This document shows, one piece after another, positions 11,841 to 24,142 of a DNA stretch of 64,000 nt. A program made the translations under genes and the position numbers. Location: contig NC_092580.1 of the NCBI RefSeq assembly GCF_037975245.1, positions 31,114,001-31,178,000 on the forward strand, given 5' to 3'. Source of the stretch: Apostichopus japonicus. Its lineage: Eukaryota > Echinodermata > Holothuroidea > Aspidochirotida > Stichopodidae. Positions within the stretch are counted from its first letter, which is position 1; each line of letters begins with the position of its first letter. Under the pieces are notes generated by a model. That model had not been told where the DNA came from and made no database searches. It worked only from the letters and a program-made list of their open reading frames with translations.

Positions 11841-13414
11841 AAATCCATATAATTTTCAAAAACATTTTATTTTATTTATTGATGGTTTTTTTTTATTTGA
11901 ATGTTCAAAAAGCTTGTTCAATCTCATGGACTGTCACTTTTCTGACTGGTTCTAAAATAAATGGAGAGGTGTTTATTTTTGTAAATATTAAAACCAAATT
12001 TAAATTGAAGATAATCCTACTCATTTGCTTTCTTATTAAGTCTATCATTTACTAATATTATTTTTTTGAAATAAAAACATTTCTGCCCAAAAAATACACC
12101 TCTTAGACTTTAATTAGGCAGTTTCAGATAAGCTTACCATTACCAGTAACAGACAAGTGGTTTTTAAAGGTTTTTTTTTTCATTTTGTAATATTCTCATT
12201 CATCGTTTTGTAATAATCGTAATTGATGTTTCTCTTACAGGCATCAAGCCCCTCCAGTCCAATCAGCATTCTCTGTCCGTTCTAAACGTTTGGGTTATCA
12301 AAGATAAAGGCTTCCCCTGTCGGCGATATAGCACCTGTTCATGCTGGACGTCTCGTGAATAACAGCTGGAATGCTTCGCCGATCAGCAATATAGCACCTG
12401 GTTTTTGGAAATCACAGCTGAATGCTTCCTCGGTCAGCATTATAGATCTCTGATCACTCCATTTAATGATCAAGCAATTGTATTAGCTTTACTGACTTGT
12501 TTAATGCAAGTGAGGATCTGATGTCTATACTGTCTCTACTTGGAGTAAACTCTGACAGTGTTATTCAAGTTACTTCATATTGAGAAAGCCATGACTTGAT
12601 TGCTGACCTGATAGAATACTCGATAGTAGAGTATCCGTGGGAAATATTTCCTGAAATGTAACTTTTTTCCCCAGTAGATACTCTGAAGATCCTCTTAATG
12701 AATTTTTTTAAACACAGTTTTTTATTCCTCGACATCTGGTTGATTTTTTAAAGTTCTTAAAGATTTTCAGTGGTGAAATTTGACCTTTTTTGTATTCCAT
12801 TTTTAAGTTAATTTTGAATGGCATTATGAACATTTGGTATTCAAAGAAGGATGTGCCTTCTTTAATGTATTCTGTATGGCACTGAGGGTTGGAAACAGCC
12901 TATCAACACTTGACCTGGATCAAACATGGATTTTCTGAGTTCAACTCAAAGAACCATACCAACTCTGAACATCATCCTTGGTTAAAATTGGAACCCTGTG
13001 TCAGATTTGGAGTGGAAACACTAGGCCTGATGATAGGTGGGAGGAGTAGGAGGGTCAGTAGGCATTCCTGGGTCAATTAGGGACCCAGGATAGAGAGGCC
13101 CAGGATAAAATATGAGATAAAAATTAAATTTCATGATAATAAACTAAATCCAAAACAAAAATTGCAAAAAAGGGTGTCCAGTGTCGTAATTGAGCACAGG
13201 CCAGACTTGGCTCCTGATGTCTCTGGTATACACTCTATTGTGTCAAAGGTTACCGAGGTCAAAGGTGACATTTGTCCGTAGGTAAGAAATACCATATCAA
13301 TGCATGGTATGTATTAAACAATGTTACCCCAATGTGTAACAATTAAACATCATTTCCTTTGAAACGGTGCTGTACATTTTCAAACTTCCAAGGAAACTGT
13401 TTACCCCAATCAAC

Positions 13415-15243
13415 TAGGGCTGTGAGTTTTCGTTTAAAGACCTAAACGTTTAAACGGCCGATTTTTCGTTCGTTTAAACGTTTAAACGTTCGCGAATATC
13501 GCGAGAAAATGCCGAGTATAAAGGCGTGGGGTCCAGGGGACCGCCCTAGGGCCCTGGTGGGGCGAAGACCCCGAAAAAGGAAAAGGAATTTTTTGCGTGT
13601 CTGGCGATAAAAAAATTCGCCGTTGAGGATGCAAAATACTGACAACTTTTTGAATTTAAATTATCACGAAGCAGATGAAAAATTTTAAATGACAAGTTAG
13701 AGTAGCTGTATTTTGTTATAAAATGAAAAGAGATTTAATCTGTTTTACAATCTTTAAAAAGTTTAACTTACAGAACCTCCGATATTATGAAACAAAAAAC
13801 GTTCGGCAAAGCCCCGTTTCTAGAATGCCTAACAATGAATAGTGCGCACTAAACGTACATCAGATTACAACTGCAGTATGGTTTAACCTAACTTAAATAC
13901 TACGGTAGGATACTGTATATGTGCTCAGAATTTTCCCTTATATCTTGCCAAACAACTGCGCGCTCATCCTGTCTAACACCTGTTTGTTAACATTTTTGGC
14001 ACGTTTCCAAGAAACGTTTCATAGACAGGCGCGTAGCCAAGGGGGGGGCGAAGGGGGCAGCCGCCCCCCCCCCCCCTTGAGCACAATTTTTTTAAATTTT
14101 TTAATGTTTTTATGATATCGCTAGTATTTTCAAAAGAGAAAATGCTAAAATGCAACTTACAAGGCCTGGGAAGTGCCATTACCAGCGATCTGGGAGGCAT
14201 TTACAGCCAAAATTTTCTTGTACGCTTCGCGCCAACCATGGTGGCGCTCCGCTTAGATAGTTTGCAATGCCGAATCTACAGTTTCGCCCCTCCCTTGGCA
14301 AATTCCTGGCTACGCGCCTGTTCATAGAGTATTCCCCATGATACACGAAGCACAGTTGATACACGCAGCCAAGATATCAAGCTATGGTCATCTTCATGAA
14401 AGTAAACCTTGTAATAAAATATGTTTTAGGCCACACGGCATGATTAACTAATGCTTAACATGATTTCCATGTTCTTGTAGAAAACGTCAAGTTCGCAAAA
14501 TACAATTGGTTGTGTTTTTGTAGTTACGTGAGATCCGTTACACTAGATGTGGTCTTACGGTTTATTCATAAATGGGTGTACTAGAGCCTTGTATACATGA
14601 CATTAGTTGCATTTAGCACGATTTGCCAGTTTCGCGTGAATTTTTCGAAAGTGTTTTGCTGGATCTTTCGTAAAATTTGAAGGGTGTACCAACTTACTTT
14701 TCGTACACAATTGGTAATTTTTCTACTGATTTTCAGAGTTTTTTTTACGATCTCCAGTCGATACATTTCCTTTGAACATGTATTTGAACAACTATTACAA
14801 AGTCGAGTATTCGACCCGGTATTGTCTGGTCGGAGAGTTCAAAGTGATGGACAGGGATTGTAATCATTTCGATCGAACATGCATTGACTGGATTATCTGC
14901 GCCGCCGCTGTCGGCTCGATATAAAGTACACTTGTGCCGCGAATCAGGAAGTTTCACAAAAGGATAACAGCTGCGTTCAAGTTTAAGCCATTCATATCGC
15001 CGGATACATTTTGGGGGCTGGGGGGACAAAAGTAGGATTACGTTCCCGGTTTATGATTCGACTGATCGTAAGTTGTTTTGTTATTTCGCGTAGTAGACAA
15101 AATAAACACGGGAATTGATACGCGATTTTTGCCAATAATTTAATTTTCAGTTGATATCATAGTTTCGTTTAAACATTCATAAGGTTTTATTAAACATTTA
15201 AACGATGTTTCGTTCGTTTAAACGTGTAAACGGCACAGCACTA
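13415..15243 (+). mobile_element. Non-autonomous hAT-like transposon, copy 1 (with nested MITE)
   Basis: The ends are TAGGGCTGTG and CACAGCACTA, an imperfect 10-bp TIR, flanked by a perfect 8-bp duplication CAATCAAC (13407-13414 and 15244-15251). An 8-bp target-site duplication is the hAT hallmark. Both subterminal regions carry repeats of GTTTAAACG, plausible transposase-binding sites. No transposase frame is present. A second copy lies inverted at 38291-39838. A 67-codon frame (13442-13645, minus) matches 63 of 67 residues of the other copy, which shows close sequence identity; I do not take it as a gene. Confidence 0.92.
14026..14320. mobile_element. 295-bp hAT MITE nested in the larger element
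   Basis: TIRs CAGGCGCGTAGCCA and TGGCTACGCGCCTG are flanked by a perfect 8-bp TTCATAGA (14018-14025 and 14321-14328). The second copy of the host element has a single TTCATAGA at this point (39227-39234, reversed), the empty site. The interior has a palindromic GC-rich core shared with copies near 19430 and 20550. Confidence 0.95.
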
Positions 15244-15251
15244 CAATCAAC

Positions 15252-16435
15252 TATGTAGATGCAAGTTTCAACGAATGAAAACAGGGTGCTAATGTCTGGA
15301 ATATCAGTGACTTTTCGATATATATATTTTTTTGTTTTAGTGAGCTTTTTGATGGTGCTGAACAAGTTTTTTGTTATTTCTCATTGACAAGTTCCTGTTG
15401 AGTATATACACTCAACTAATGATGTAGAGTTGAGATGGTTTACTCCTAACATGGCATGAGCTGAGGAAAAGTCATTTCTCAATTCTGTTTAATGAGTTCT
15501 CATGTTATGATGTCATAACAAGTGTGAGAAGGAAGAGCAGAACATTATGCTTTTATCTGTGATAACAAAACCTTTCAATCTTGAAAAACTTGCAATTTTC
15601 TTAAATATTGTCAAAATGATGACATTACTTCCAAAGTAGTTTTTCTCTTAGCACAGGATTTAAGCAGGGTGTTTCTGACGGTTTTCAATATTGCAACACA
15701 AATGAAAGTGTCAGCATGTGTCTCCTTACTGCCATTTATGATATTGCTTCGAGCATGTGCAATTGAAAGTCAAAAAATGTGTCTATTCTATGCTTTTTTA
15801 GGTTTAATCTTAATGCATACAATTGTTAATAGTGAGTATTGATTTGGACTTGATAGTCAATGAAAGCAAATTAAAGATGATGTGTCAATGTTTGCTCAAA
15901 TTAATAGAGCATTAGATATTGACTGAAAATCAATACAACCTGAAACATATGTACAAACAAACTAGATACTGTATTAAAGACTGAACAATGGTAATACTTT
16001 AGTGAAAAAGTAAGCAGATCTGATATGAAATATATGCTAACATTATGTGAGTTTAATATTTTAGTTATGATTAACATATATCTTATCTGAAGAAAGCAGG
16101 ACAAGGCGTGGCATTTATGAGGAGACCCGCTAGGCCTGTGTAAGTTGTGAAGTCCCCCATTTTCTTTGTGTTACATACAAGGAAATGGTACCCATATTAG
16201 GAAGCCAAAATCATTAAAAAATAGTACTGTATTTAAACAAGTTTATACCTAATTCTGGACATGTTTTATGTATGGATATCCACCTGCATGCAAGGTAGAA
16301 AAGTGAGGACATATCGATGGAAATCTTGAAGTATCGTAAACCTAGCTGCTATGCAACTGCATTTTCTATGCAATATTAGACAAGACTGAAGAGCACAAAA
16401 TCAGATTCATTTCTACTATATCGTTCGTCATGAGG
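15252..16435. other. Intergenic, no feature recognised
   Basis: AT-rich sequence between the hAT element and the 223-bp array. No coding segment or clear repeat was recognised in it. Confidence 0.5.
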
Positions 16436-16439
16436 ATAG

Positions 16440-17300
16440 TTTACACATTTAATGCTTTCCAAGAAATATTTATAAGCCATATCAATATCTCATAAATTAT
16501 ATTGGAAAATTAGACCTAGCTTTATATGACAGAATTATTAAACTAAATAGAAAGAATTCCCAAAGTGTGCATGTCTTTTTTATACTTTTTATAATATTGT
16601 TGTTTATTACATTAAAGCAATGTATGTAATTTAAGTAATTTAATGCTTTCCCAGTAATATTTATTAGCCATATCAATATCTCATAAGTTGTCAAAAAAGT
16701 TATAAGCCTAACGTACAAATTGTATTAGAAAATTAGACCTAGCTTTATATTATAGAAGTATTAAACTAAATAGAAAGAATTACCAAAGTATGCATGTCTT
16801 TCTATACTTTTATAATATTATTGTTTATCACAGTAAGTAATTGTATGTAAATGAAGTAATTTAATGTTTACCAAGTAATATTTATTAGCCATATTAATAT
16901 CTCATAAATTGTCAAAAGTTATAAGCCTAACGTACAAATTATATTGGAAAATTAAACCTAGCTTTATATGATAGAATTATTAAACTAAATACTAAATAGA
17001 AAGAATTCCAAAAGTATGCATGCCTTTCTATACTTGTTATAATAGTATTGTTTATCACATTAAAGTAATCTATGTAATTAAGGTAATTTAATGCTTTCCA
17101 AGTAATATTTATTAGACATATCAGTATCTCATAAATTGTCAAAAGTTATAAGCCTAACGTACAAATTATATCGGAAAATAGACCTAGCTTTATATGATAG
17201 AGATAAACAAAATAGAAGAATTCCCAAAGTTTGCATGTCTTTCTATAGCCTACTTGTTATATCATTACTGTTTATCACATTGAAGCATGAAGTGGTAGTA
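16440..17300. repeat. 223-bp tandem array, four copies
   Basis: The landmark CCTAGCTTTATAT recurs at about 16515, 16738, 16957 and 17083-17183, giving offsets of 219-226 bp. Each unit also has TTTATTAGCCATATCAATATC and GCATGTCTTT. AT-rich and imperfect; the open frames inside are shadows of the repeat. Confidence 0.9.
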
Positions 17301-18900
17301 AGTTTAACAAAGTTTTAACAATGTTTAATTGTATGCAATCTTGTTATGCAGTTTTCTTTTTATGGTATGCAGCTCTTATATAGCAAAACTGGATGAAATA
17401 TTTTATAATAAAAATGTATAGGGGGCCTTAGTTCATTTCTTTAGGTGTCCAAGGAAATATGGGGTTTGTGTAAGTATTAGAGTAAAAAGACCGTTTTATA
17501 CATGTTTGTTGTAAAAGTATTCTTTGTTACGTGTGATTTGGAATAGTTATACTCTTCTATTTCAAACTAAATGTTGGCATTCCCTAAGTCAGATACACCT
17601 CACATTGGATCTAATCATAGCCAGTGAAAAAAATCAGCCCACAATCTGGCAATATTTTGGGAATGCAGCCCCTTAATTAAAGGCCTAAGGCATGAACACG
17701 TACCCTACCTGCCAACCCCCCCCCCCCCCCCCATCCCATGCTCATTGTTCAATCTAGGTATATTGAGATTTAGTTTTTCTCTGGCACCCGTCGGATATTA
17801 ATGGCGAGCCCCCACAAGAAAACTTATTACTAGCCTACCAATCGGTAGCTTGGTACTACCTATTAAAGGTAGTACTACTACTAGGCTAGGCTCACGCTGT
17901 AGATGTGACGTCTTGCGTGGGATTCCGGGCTTCAGGACGTGCGAGAAAACGTACATTAAATTCAAATGTGACTTGCTATGCAGCCCTTCTTATATTAAGT
18001 ATATTATATATTTAACGTCTTCCTTTCTTTTCTATATTTTTCTTTGTAAAACAACAGTAGAGTAAAGTCAATTTTGTTTGTTTGTTAATATGCACTTTGT
18101 CAATCCAAAGACTTGATCTCAGAGAATGACTGTAACGACGGGATGCTTAACAATATGTAATATATGCGAGTCGAGTACGAGTCAAAAGTGACATTGGTGG
18201 TAGGTGACCATTTATCGTCTTTCTAGCAAGTATAGGGTAATACTATTTAGCTTTAATGTTGTATTGATATGTCGGTCTTATACTTTGAAACATATTTGTC
18301 TGACAAAGTATTTTAAAGAGATATCTTGAAACTACTGACTCATTAATTCTGATTTTCTTTCTTGTCTATTTAAACTAGTGACTTAATCATAATGGAGCTG
18401 ACTTCGGGCCCGGCCGCGCGGACGACAGGGAGGTACAATTCCCGTGGGCTGTGGTTGTTAATTTGGGGGAGGGGGCAGAGAAATTATGAAGCAGACCAGG
18501 AAATTTGTAACGAAGAATGTTTTATTCTCGTAATATACTCAAGAAAAGTGAAAAAATGCACCCAGTGACAAAGAGTTTAAGTAGCGTAAATAAACAGAGG
18601 GATAGAGAGGAGAGCCCCCCCCCCCCTACAGAGCAGACATTTTCGGGGATGGCAAACAAAATCTAAAGAGCTATGATTGATTTAGTACGGATAGGCTACT
18701 TGTTTAAACAGAACGATGTGATCTCATTCAGGGATTCCTCATTAGCGATAATAAGCATAGAATGCAAGCATAGGCGTATAAGAGCCTAATATGATTTGGG
18801 GGGGGGGGGGTGGGCTGTAACGACTTGGCCGATAATTATAACCAACATTTTTCGCGCGCGTTCAACATGTTAATGTGCATAAGCATTCATCGGTTATTAC
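17301..18900. other. Intergenic with homopolymer tracts
   Basis: Poly-C runs near 17717 and 18617 and a poly-G run near 18800. There is no recognisable gene. A 71-codon frame at 17850-18065 has no family resemblance. Confidence 0.5.
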
Positions 18901-19942
18901 ATCACATGCCTATACGTGGCGGATCCAGGATTTCGCCGAAGGGGGGGCCCAGATGGGAAATGCCTAATCGTCGTCCTGGGGGAGGGGTCTAAGGGGAGTG
19001 GGTGCCCCCTCCCCTTTGGGAAAATTTCACAAAATATGGAGGTCCTCGGTGCAATCTGGTGCTACTTTTCGTGAAAGTTTGGAGTAAAATTTATTTCCAA
19101 TAAATCATGTATTCATGGTTTGCCGGGCATATATTAATTTGGGAATTTCGAGCAATGAGCTGGGATTTACGTCTTTGGGGAGTAGGTGGTGATGCAAATT
19201 ACTTTTTACCAGGCTACTCCAGGCCATTTCATCTTGGATGCCCCCTTCCAGATGGAGACTATTGATGCAGTCAGAGTGCCCCTCTCACCTTCACTTTATC
19301 AGAATGATGGTGTACTCTTTTTGCAAATTTATTTTACAAAAAATTTCACGCACAGTGGCGTAGCTAGGATTTTTTGAGTGGGGGGGGGGCCATGGGGGGC
19401 TGTTCTTTCTTGTGGGGGGGGGGCGGAGTTTACTATCTAAGCGGAGCGCCACCTTGGTTGGCGCGGAGCGTACAGAGAAAATTTGAGATTTCAGCACCCC
19501 CCAGGTCGCAGGAGATGGCACCTGTGAGGCAAAATAGCAACCAAAAAGATGTGCAACTTTGGTGACAGAAATGCAAAAAAAGTTTTTTCTCTTTCATGCT
19601 GACTGGCCTCGCCAACTCAGCCAGACTTTTAACTTGAGGGAAGTTGGCATCATTTGTCGTTTCAAGCTGTCAAGGCCTTTCTTCCAACTCAAACCCCTGT
19701 GGGCTACCGGTAGATTTGCAGGATATGCCCACATGTGGACTTAAATAGCATTAGAGGAAGGGGGTGGAAGACTAACACGCATCGATGTTTCGGTAATGGT
19801 CCACATTGATGGCTCGGTGCTTATTAGGCCATTTATTGGGTTTCTTGAGGCAGCTGTCATCAGAATCTGGCTTTTTGTGCCAATCGATGACCGATAACAT
19901 GTATTGGTATGTAAATTTCTTCATCATATATCTAGCAACACT

Positions 19943-20166
19943 CTAAAAACAAATGAGTGGATTTCATTCCATTGGAGTGATCACTCGGCGCACTTCAAAT
20001 TAAGAGTAAAATTTAACTCTATTGGAGTTAACCCTCACTCCTAATATGAGTGAATATAACTCTATTAGGAGTTAAGATTTACTCAAATGGAGTGGAAATT
20101 CACTCTTATACCGGAATGTGCTCAGTGATCACTCCCATGGAGTGAAATTCACCTATGTTTTTATCA
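19943..20166. mobile_element. Foldback MITE of about 220 bp
   Basis: The left arm starts TAAAAACAAATGAGTGG and has GGAGTGATCACT. The right arm is its near-complementary inverse, ending ATTCACCTATGTTTTTA. Arms of about 45 bp pair, and the interior is a string of short ACTC/GAGT dyads. Confidence 0.75.
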
Positions 20167-20192
20167 GTACAGTACAGTGCATATCATCATAG

Positions 20193-20252
20193 ACGTACGT
20201 ACGTACGTACGTACGTACGTACGTACGTACGTACGTACGTACTACGTACGTT
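20193..20252. repeat. (ACGT)n microsatellite
   Basis: About 12 uninterrupted ACGT units, then one slip and two more. Each unit is its own reverse complement, so the tract is a continuous palindrome with a CpG every 4 bp. Confidence 0.95.
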
Positions 20253-21085
20253 CGTATATCAGACGCACTCGATACCCACGATACGATACGGTCCTGGAGA
20301 AACTATTTCCACTCATCATTTTTTAAGGCGATACAGTAGTGAGTATTGAACAGGCACAGCCGCATGTTTGCAGGAAATTCAGAATTCCCAATATTTTATA
20401 TCTCTACCAGTAGTGGAAATCATGTTTCGACAGTTTCGTGGACATAAAAAGTTGTTTTGTGGAATATTCAATGACATATCAGGGGCGGATGCAGGATTTG
20501 TGACAGGGGGGGGGGGTCTGACTGGTCCAGCCGCGCCTGAACGTAAGAATATCTAAGCGGAGCGCCATCATTGGTTGGCGCGGAGCGTACAAGAAAATTT
20601 TTGGCTTTACAAACCCCCCAGATGGCCGGAAACGGCACTTCCCGAGTATTCTAAGCAGCATGTACCTAGCCTGAAAATATGGATCTCATGTCTGCAATTT
20701 CAGGCCCCCCGTAGCTACGCCACTGATCACGCATGGGGCACTTTCCCTCGAGCGCGGTAAAAAATTAAAAAAAAAAAAAAAAAAAATTAGGATTTTCAAA
20801 AAGGGGGGGCCCGGGCCCCCCGGGCCCCCCTGGATCCGCCCCTGCTATAACATACAATAAGTTTCCATCTTATTACGATTCCATATTGGTTAGAATTATT
20901 GGGGAAGTCGTTACAGTAATAATGATAATAATAATATAAGTTTAACCATTGAAAAACACATTGCTAATTATTTTTCTTTCAGTAGGTGCCCAAAAAATTC
21001 TCAGAATATTGCCCGAATTTTCAAAAAAAAAATGGGTTGGGGGCTGCAGCCCCCCCCCCCCCCCCCGCCTCCTACGCCTATATGA

Positions 21086-22540
21086 ATGCAAGTTAACTAT
21101 TATTCCAGCGCCGAGATATGAGATATCTGCGTATGGCTTCCCACACGTACTTTTTATGTTTGCCCATTTATAAATGTTTGACATCGTCAATATATAAATG
21201 GCCGTAGTCCCTGGAAGCATGGGGACCCTGACTTAATTCTCTCGTACTTTCTTCCAAATGACTTACAATTTATAAAATAATACGCACTCACGCAAAGTCG
21301 TATATATGATGTTGTTAAAATTATGGTAATAATCCCCTTACCGTAAGAAAATTTCTCAAAGGCGGACACGGGGGACATCGATCACTGAACACCCGACCAC
21401 AGAACGGAGGCGAGTCCATTTTTTTGGCTCCCTCACCACCTCCTCCAGGTAATTAAAGGTATACACTTTAAACTCACGTATTTTCAAAATTTACAAATTA
21501 ACGCAATATTGAGTATATTCGACGACAAATTAGACAGAATCGTTAAAAACATAATCATATTAATATAAAGAAAGAAAAGAGTGGGTGATAGTAACCGAAT
21601 AGAGGGCGTTTCAGTAAAACAGTATATACTGAGTACGGAATTTAAATCATGTGATACATGTCTGTGGTGCTGAATCGTACACTGCTTCATTTTGAGCTAT
21701 AGGAAATAATAATTTCAAACATTTCTCCCAACTAATTAAGATATAAGCCTAAGAGTTTCAAAGGCAAGTCATTATGTTATTAATTAGGAGGAGGCGCTGC
21801 CCTAGGGTCATTGCAGCCGTCCCCTATTTAGGGAAGTTTGGGACCCTTCGCCCAGAAAAAAATTAAGATGTCACATGGTGTATTAATATTAATTCTGAGG
21901 CAATTAGATAATTACTTCTTCCCGAGCTAAAAGCCAAAAAATAGAACACGCGCACCCCCCCCCCCCGCGCCTGCCCCTTGCGCACACCACTGGTGTGATG
22001 TTTTTATTACGGTGTTCAATAACTATGGAAGTGCAACTTCTGTAACAAGAAGCCTAACAGTTACCTATTTCTCCCGTCGTGCGTTCGACACTGAGTTTTG
22101 ACCCATCCATTAATCGAACCGAGATTCTGGGCGTTTGCAGATGGTCGAATCTTGGGTGGGGAAGGGGGGGGGTTAGACCTCGAGCAACACTGGGTTATTT
22201 GACTTTGATTTGAGCTCTCAAAACGTAAATTTACGGTACCTCTTAATATAACCATGGAACTAGTGAAACCTCTGTGCATTTCGTGGTCCCAAATTCCAGT
22301 ATTTGAAGCTACTAAGCAATAGGGCACTATTTAAAACCTTTTCCACAACGTGAAATTTTAATTACAATTTTTTTGTTTTTAATTTTGTGACACTGAAAAG
22401 GGCACTTTTCACTCACCATATATTGTAATAACAAAATATTCTATTAAATATTAAGTATTCTATTAAACATAAAAAGGACAACTTATCCCTTGATTTCACC
22501 AGCTCTGCCGCTCTTGGGTAGACTCTCATGATCACGAATA
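21086..22540. other. Intergenic upstream of the sialyltransferase
   Basis: No gene recognised. It contains a poly-C run near 21956 and a G-run near 22163. Confidence 0.5.
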
Positions 22541-22554
22541 TGTCCTCATTAGTG

Positions 22555-22562
22555 TGACGTCA
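22555..22562. promoter_or_regulatory. CRE-like palindrome TGACGTCA
   Basis: A perfect 8-bp cyclic-AMP response element consensus about 165 bp upstream of the first candidate sialyltransferase exon. A second perfect copy is at 25012-25019, inside the hAT element. Function is inferred from the motif only. Confidence 0.4.
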
Positions 22563-22725
22563 GCCATGGTTGATCTATTCATGTACTGTGCACAATGATG
22601 TGATATTGATTGACTGCACTTTAAGTTAATTCATAAAATATAGAGGAAAAGGTAAAACCCCATAACGGCATAATTAACCCTGACTAACAGCGGATCAGGG
22701 CTTGTGTTTGATTTTAATCTTGTAG

Positions 22726-22789
22726 ACCAACGGTACTATTGGGTATAAAGCAACAGTCAAGTATGAACACGAAGTCTCAGTCAGAAGCG
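22726..22789 (+). other. Candidate 5' non-coding exon of the sialyltransferase
   Basis: A strong donor GCG/GTAAGT closes this stretch. An acceptor-like CTTGTAG sits at 22725 and a TATAAA at 22744-22749, so it is either a small internal exon or the end of a first exon whose start I cannot fix. It contains an ATG followed by nine codons that would run into a stop in the next exon, so it would act as an upstream frame. The assignment rests only on splice signals. Confidence 0.4.
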
Positions 22790-24142
22790 GTAAGTTTTTA
22801 GGCTAGTAAATGTTGAGATATTCTCACAAATGTGATAGCATTCGTTACATGATGTGGTTGCTACAGTCGTTTTGGTGAAGTATTTTCGATACTGTAACAG
22901 TCATATTTAGACGAAACTAACTTAAATTTGTAATTCTTGGAGTTAGGCTTGTTGGCCAAGTCAAAAGTGCCTTATTCCTAAGTAGTAAGTTACTGTAGTC
23001 TAAGTTAGGCTAGAGCCTAGGCAATAAGATGTTACAGATAGGCCTAGGTCTAACTATTATTTCTTTAAGTAAGGCATGCAATACTCTGCGCTTGCGAAGT
23101 CATGCCAAGTTAATTGCCTAACGTAATGACTTACAGTAACATTGCTATGTTCAAGGCTAGCTAAATGTTAGCCCAGCATTGGACAAGACCAAACATAGTA
23201 ACAACTGTCTCTGTAAAGTAACTAGGCTAGGGCATAGACTATCTAGAGTTAATACTGAGTAAAGACTAGACTTTGATATGGCAAAAGATTGACCAGTCTA
23301 GGCATAGGCCAATGTCTCCTTTCTTAATCTCTAAGTTTCTAACATTAATGAAGTGAATCCTAAAGGTGAGGAAGCCTACAAAACCTAATTTGAAACCCTA
23401 CCCATGTAATTATCATGTGTTATGAATATGGGCTTTTATCAAGACTTCTCCATTCGATAATTGTTCAGTGAATTACAGCACAGTTGTGTAGGCTAAGTGT
23501 CCTACCCATTCCTGTATAACTTCCCCATTCAATGGACTAGGATGCCTCTGACAACTCTCTTATATACTGAGGGAGGTGAAGGCTCGTCTCAACAACAATG
23601 CACAGCAGCAAGTTTGAATACTGAGGTACAAATACCTTTTTGTAAAAAAAAACAAAAAAACAATTTGAATAGTGAAAGATTGCTGATAGTTAGTGTTGTT
23701 GAAACGGTTAAACTTTGACAAATAGTAAAAAATGTTTAGAAACTTTGTTTATGTTAATTGGTGTTCTTCGTTCTTCGTTCTTCGTCTTCGATACGGTGAC
23801 ACATCCGCAAAAAGGGACAATATCTCACCACACACACGTCAAGAGAGTAACTAGTTAAATCTGACCCGAATACTGATATAAGTGACAGGATTCACAGAAC
23901 CACTGGAACTACTAATGAGGTCTGAAGGCAGACTATTCCAATCCCTAATTGTATTTGGAAAAAAACTATACTTATAGCACTTTCACTAAATATGTCCAAA
24001 TTTAATTGTCAAGAGCCCTGGATTTCACCCAAGCATTAGAACTAATTACAGAAAGTGATACCACTGACAGTATGCTAAACTGTTCAAGCGTAAAGTGATA
24101 ATTCATTCTGCCCTGGACAGTGATGGCACTATTTAGACATCC

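Larger units (their letters stand above)
9853..13406. other. LRRK 3' UTR or downstream flank
   Basis: No coding segment is recognised. Apart from the MITE at 11028-11296, the stretch is AT-rich and unremarkable. Around 12290-12450 there are loosely repeated phrases built on GATATAGCACCTG. Open frames here (for example 12889-13080) lack recognisable composition. Confidence 0.5.
18905..21085. mobile_element. Nest of MITE fragments
   Basis: Several incomplete DNA-transposon ends sit together: GGCGGATCCAGGATTT near 18917, CAGTGGCGTAGCTAGGA near 19354, CAGGGGCGGATGCAGGA near 20480, GTAGCTACGCCACTG near 20713, and a reversed GGATCCGCCCCTG near 20831. Each end is followed by G- or C-runs. The core TCTAAGCGGAGCGCCA with TTGGCGCGGAGCGTA occurs near 19435 and 20553 and, reversed, inside the MITE at 14026-14320. 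I could not assign target-site duplications. Confidence 0.65.

Noticed and set aside
13442-13645. A 67-codon frame conserved at 39608-39811
   Set aside because: It is conserved only because both copies are the same transposon family. It has no start context, no domain, and overlaps the terminal region.
20482-20728. A complete MITE with CAGGGGCGGATGC and GTAGCTACGCCACTG ends
   Set aside because: The two ends match poorly and the flanks show no direct duplication, so they may belong to different elements.
18910-20843. A single 1.9-kb element bounded by GGCGGATCC ends
   Set aside because: The flanks share only CTATA and are offset. The interior contains unrelated elements.
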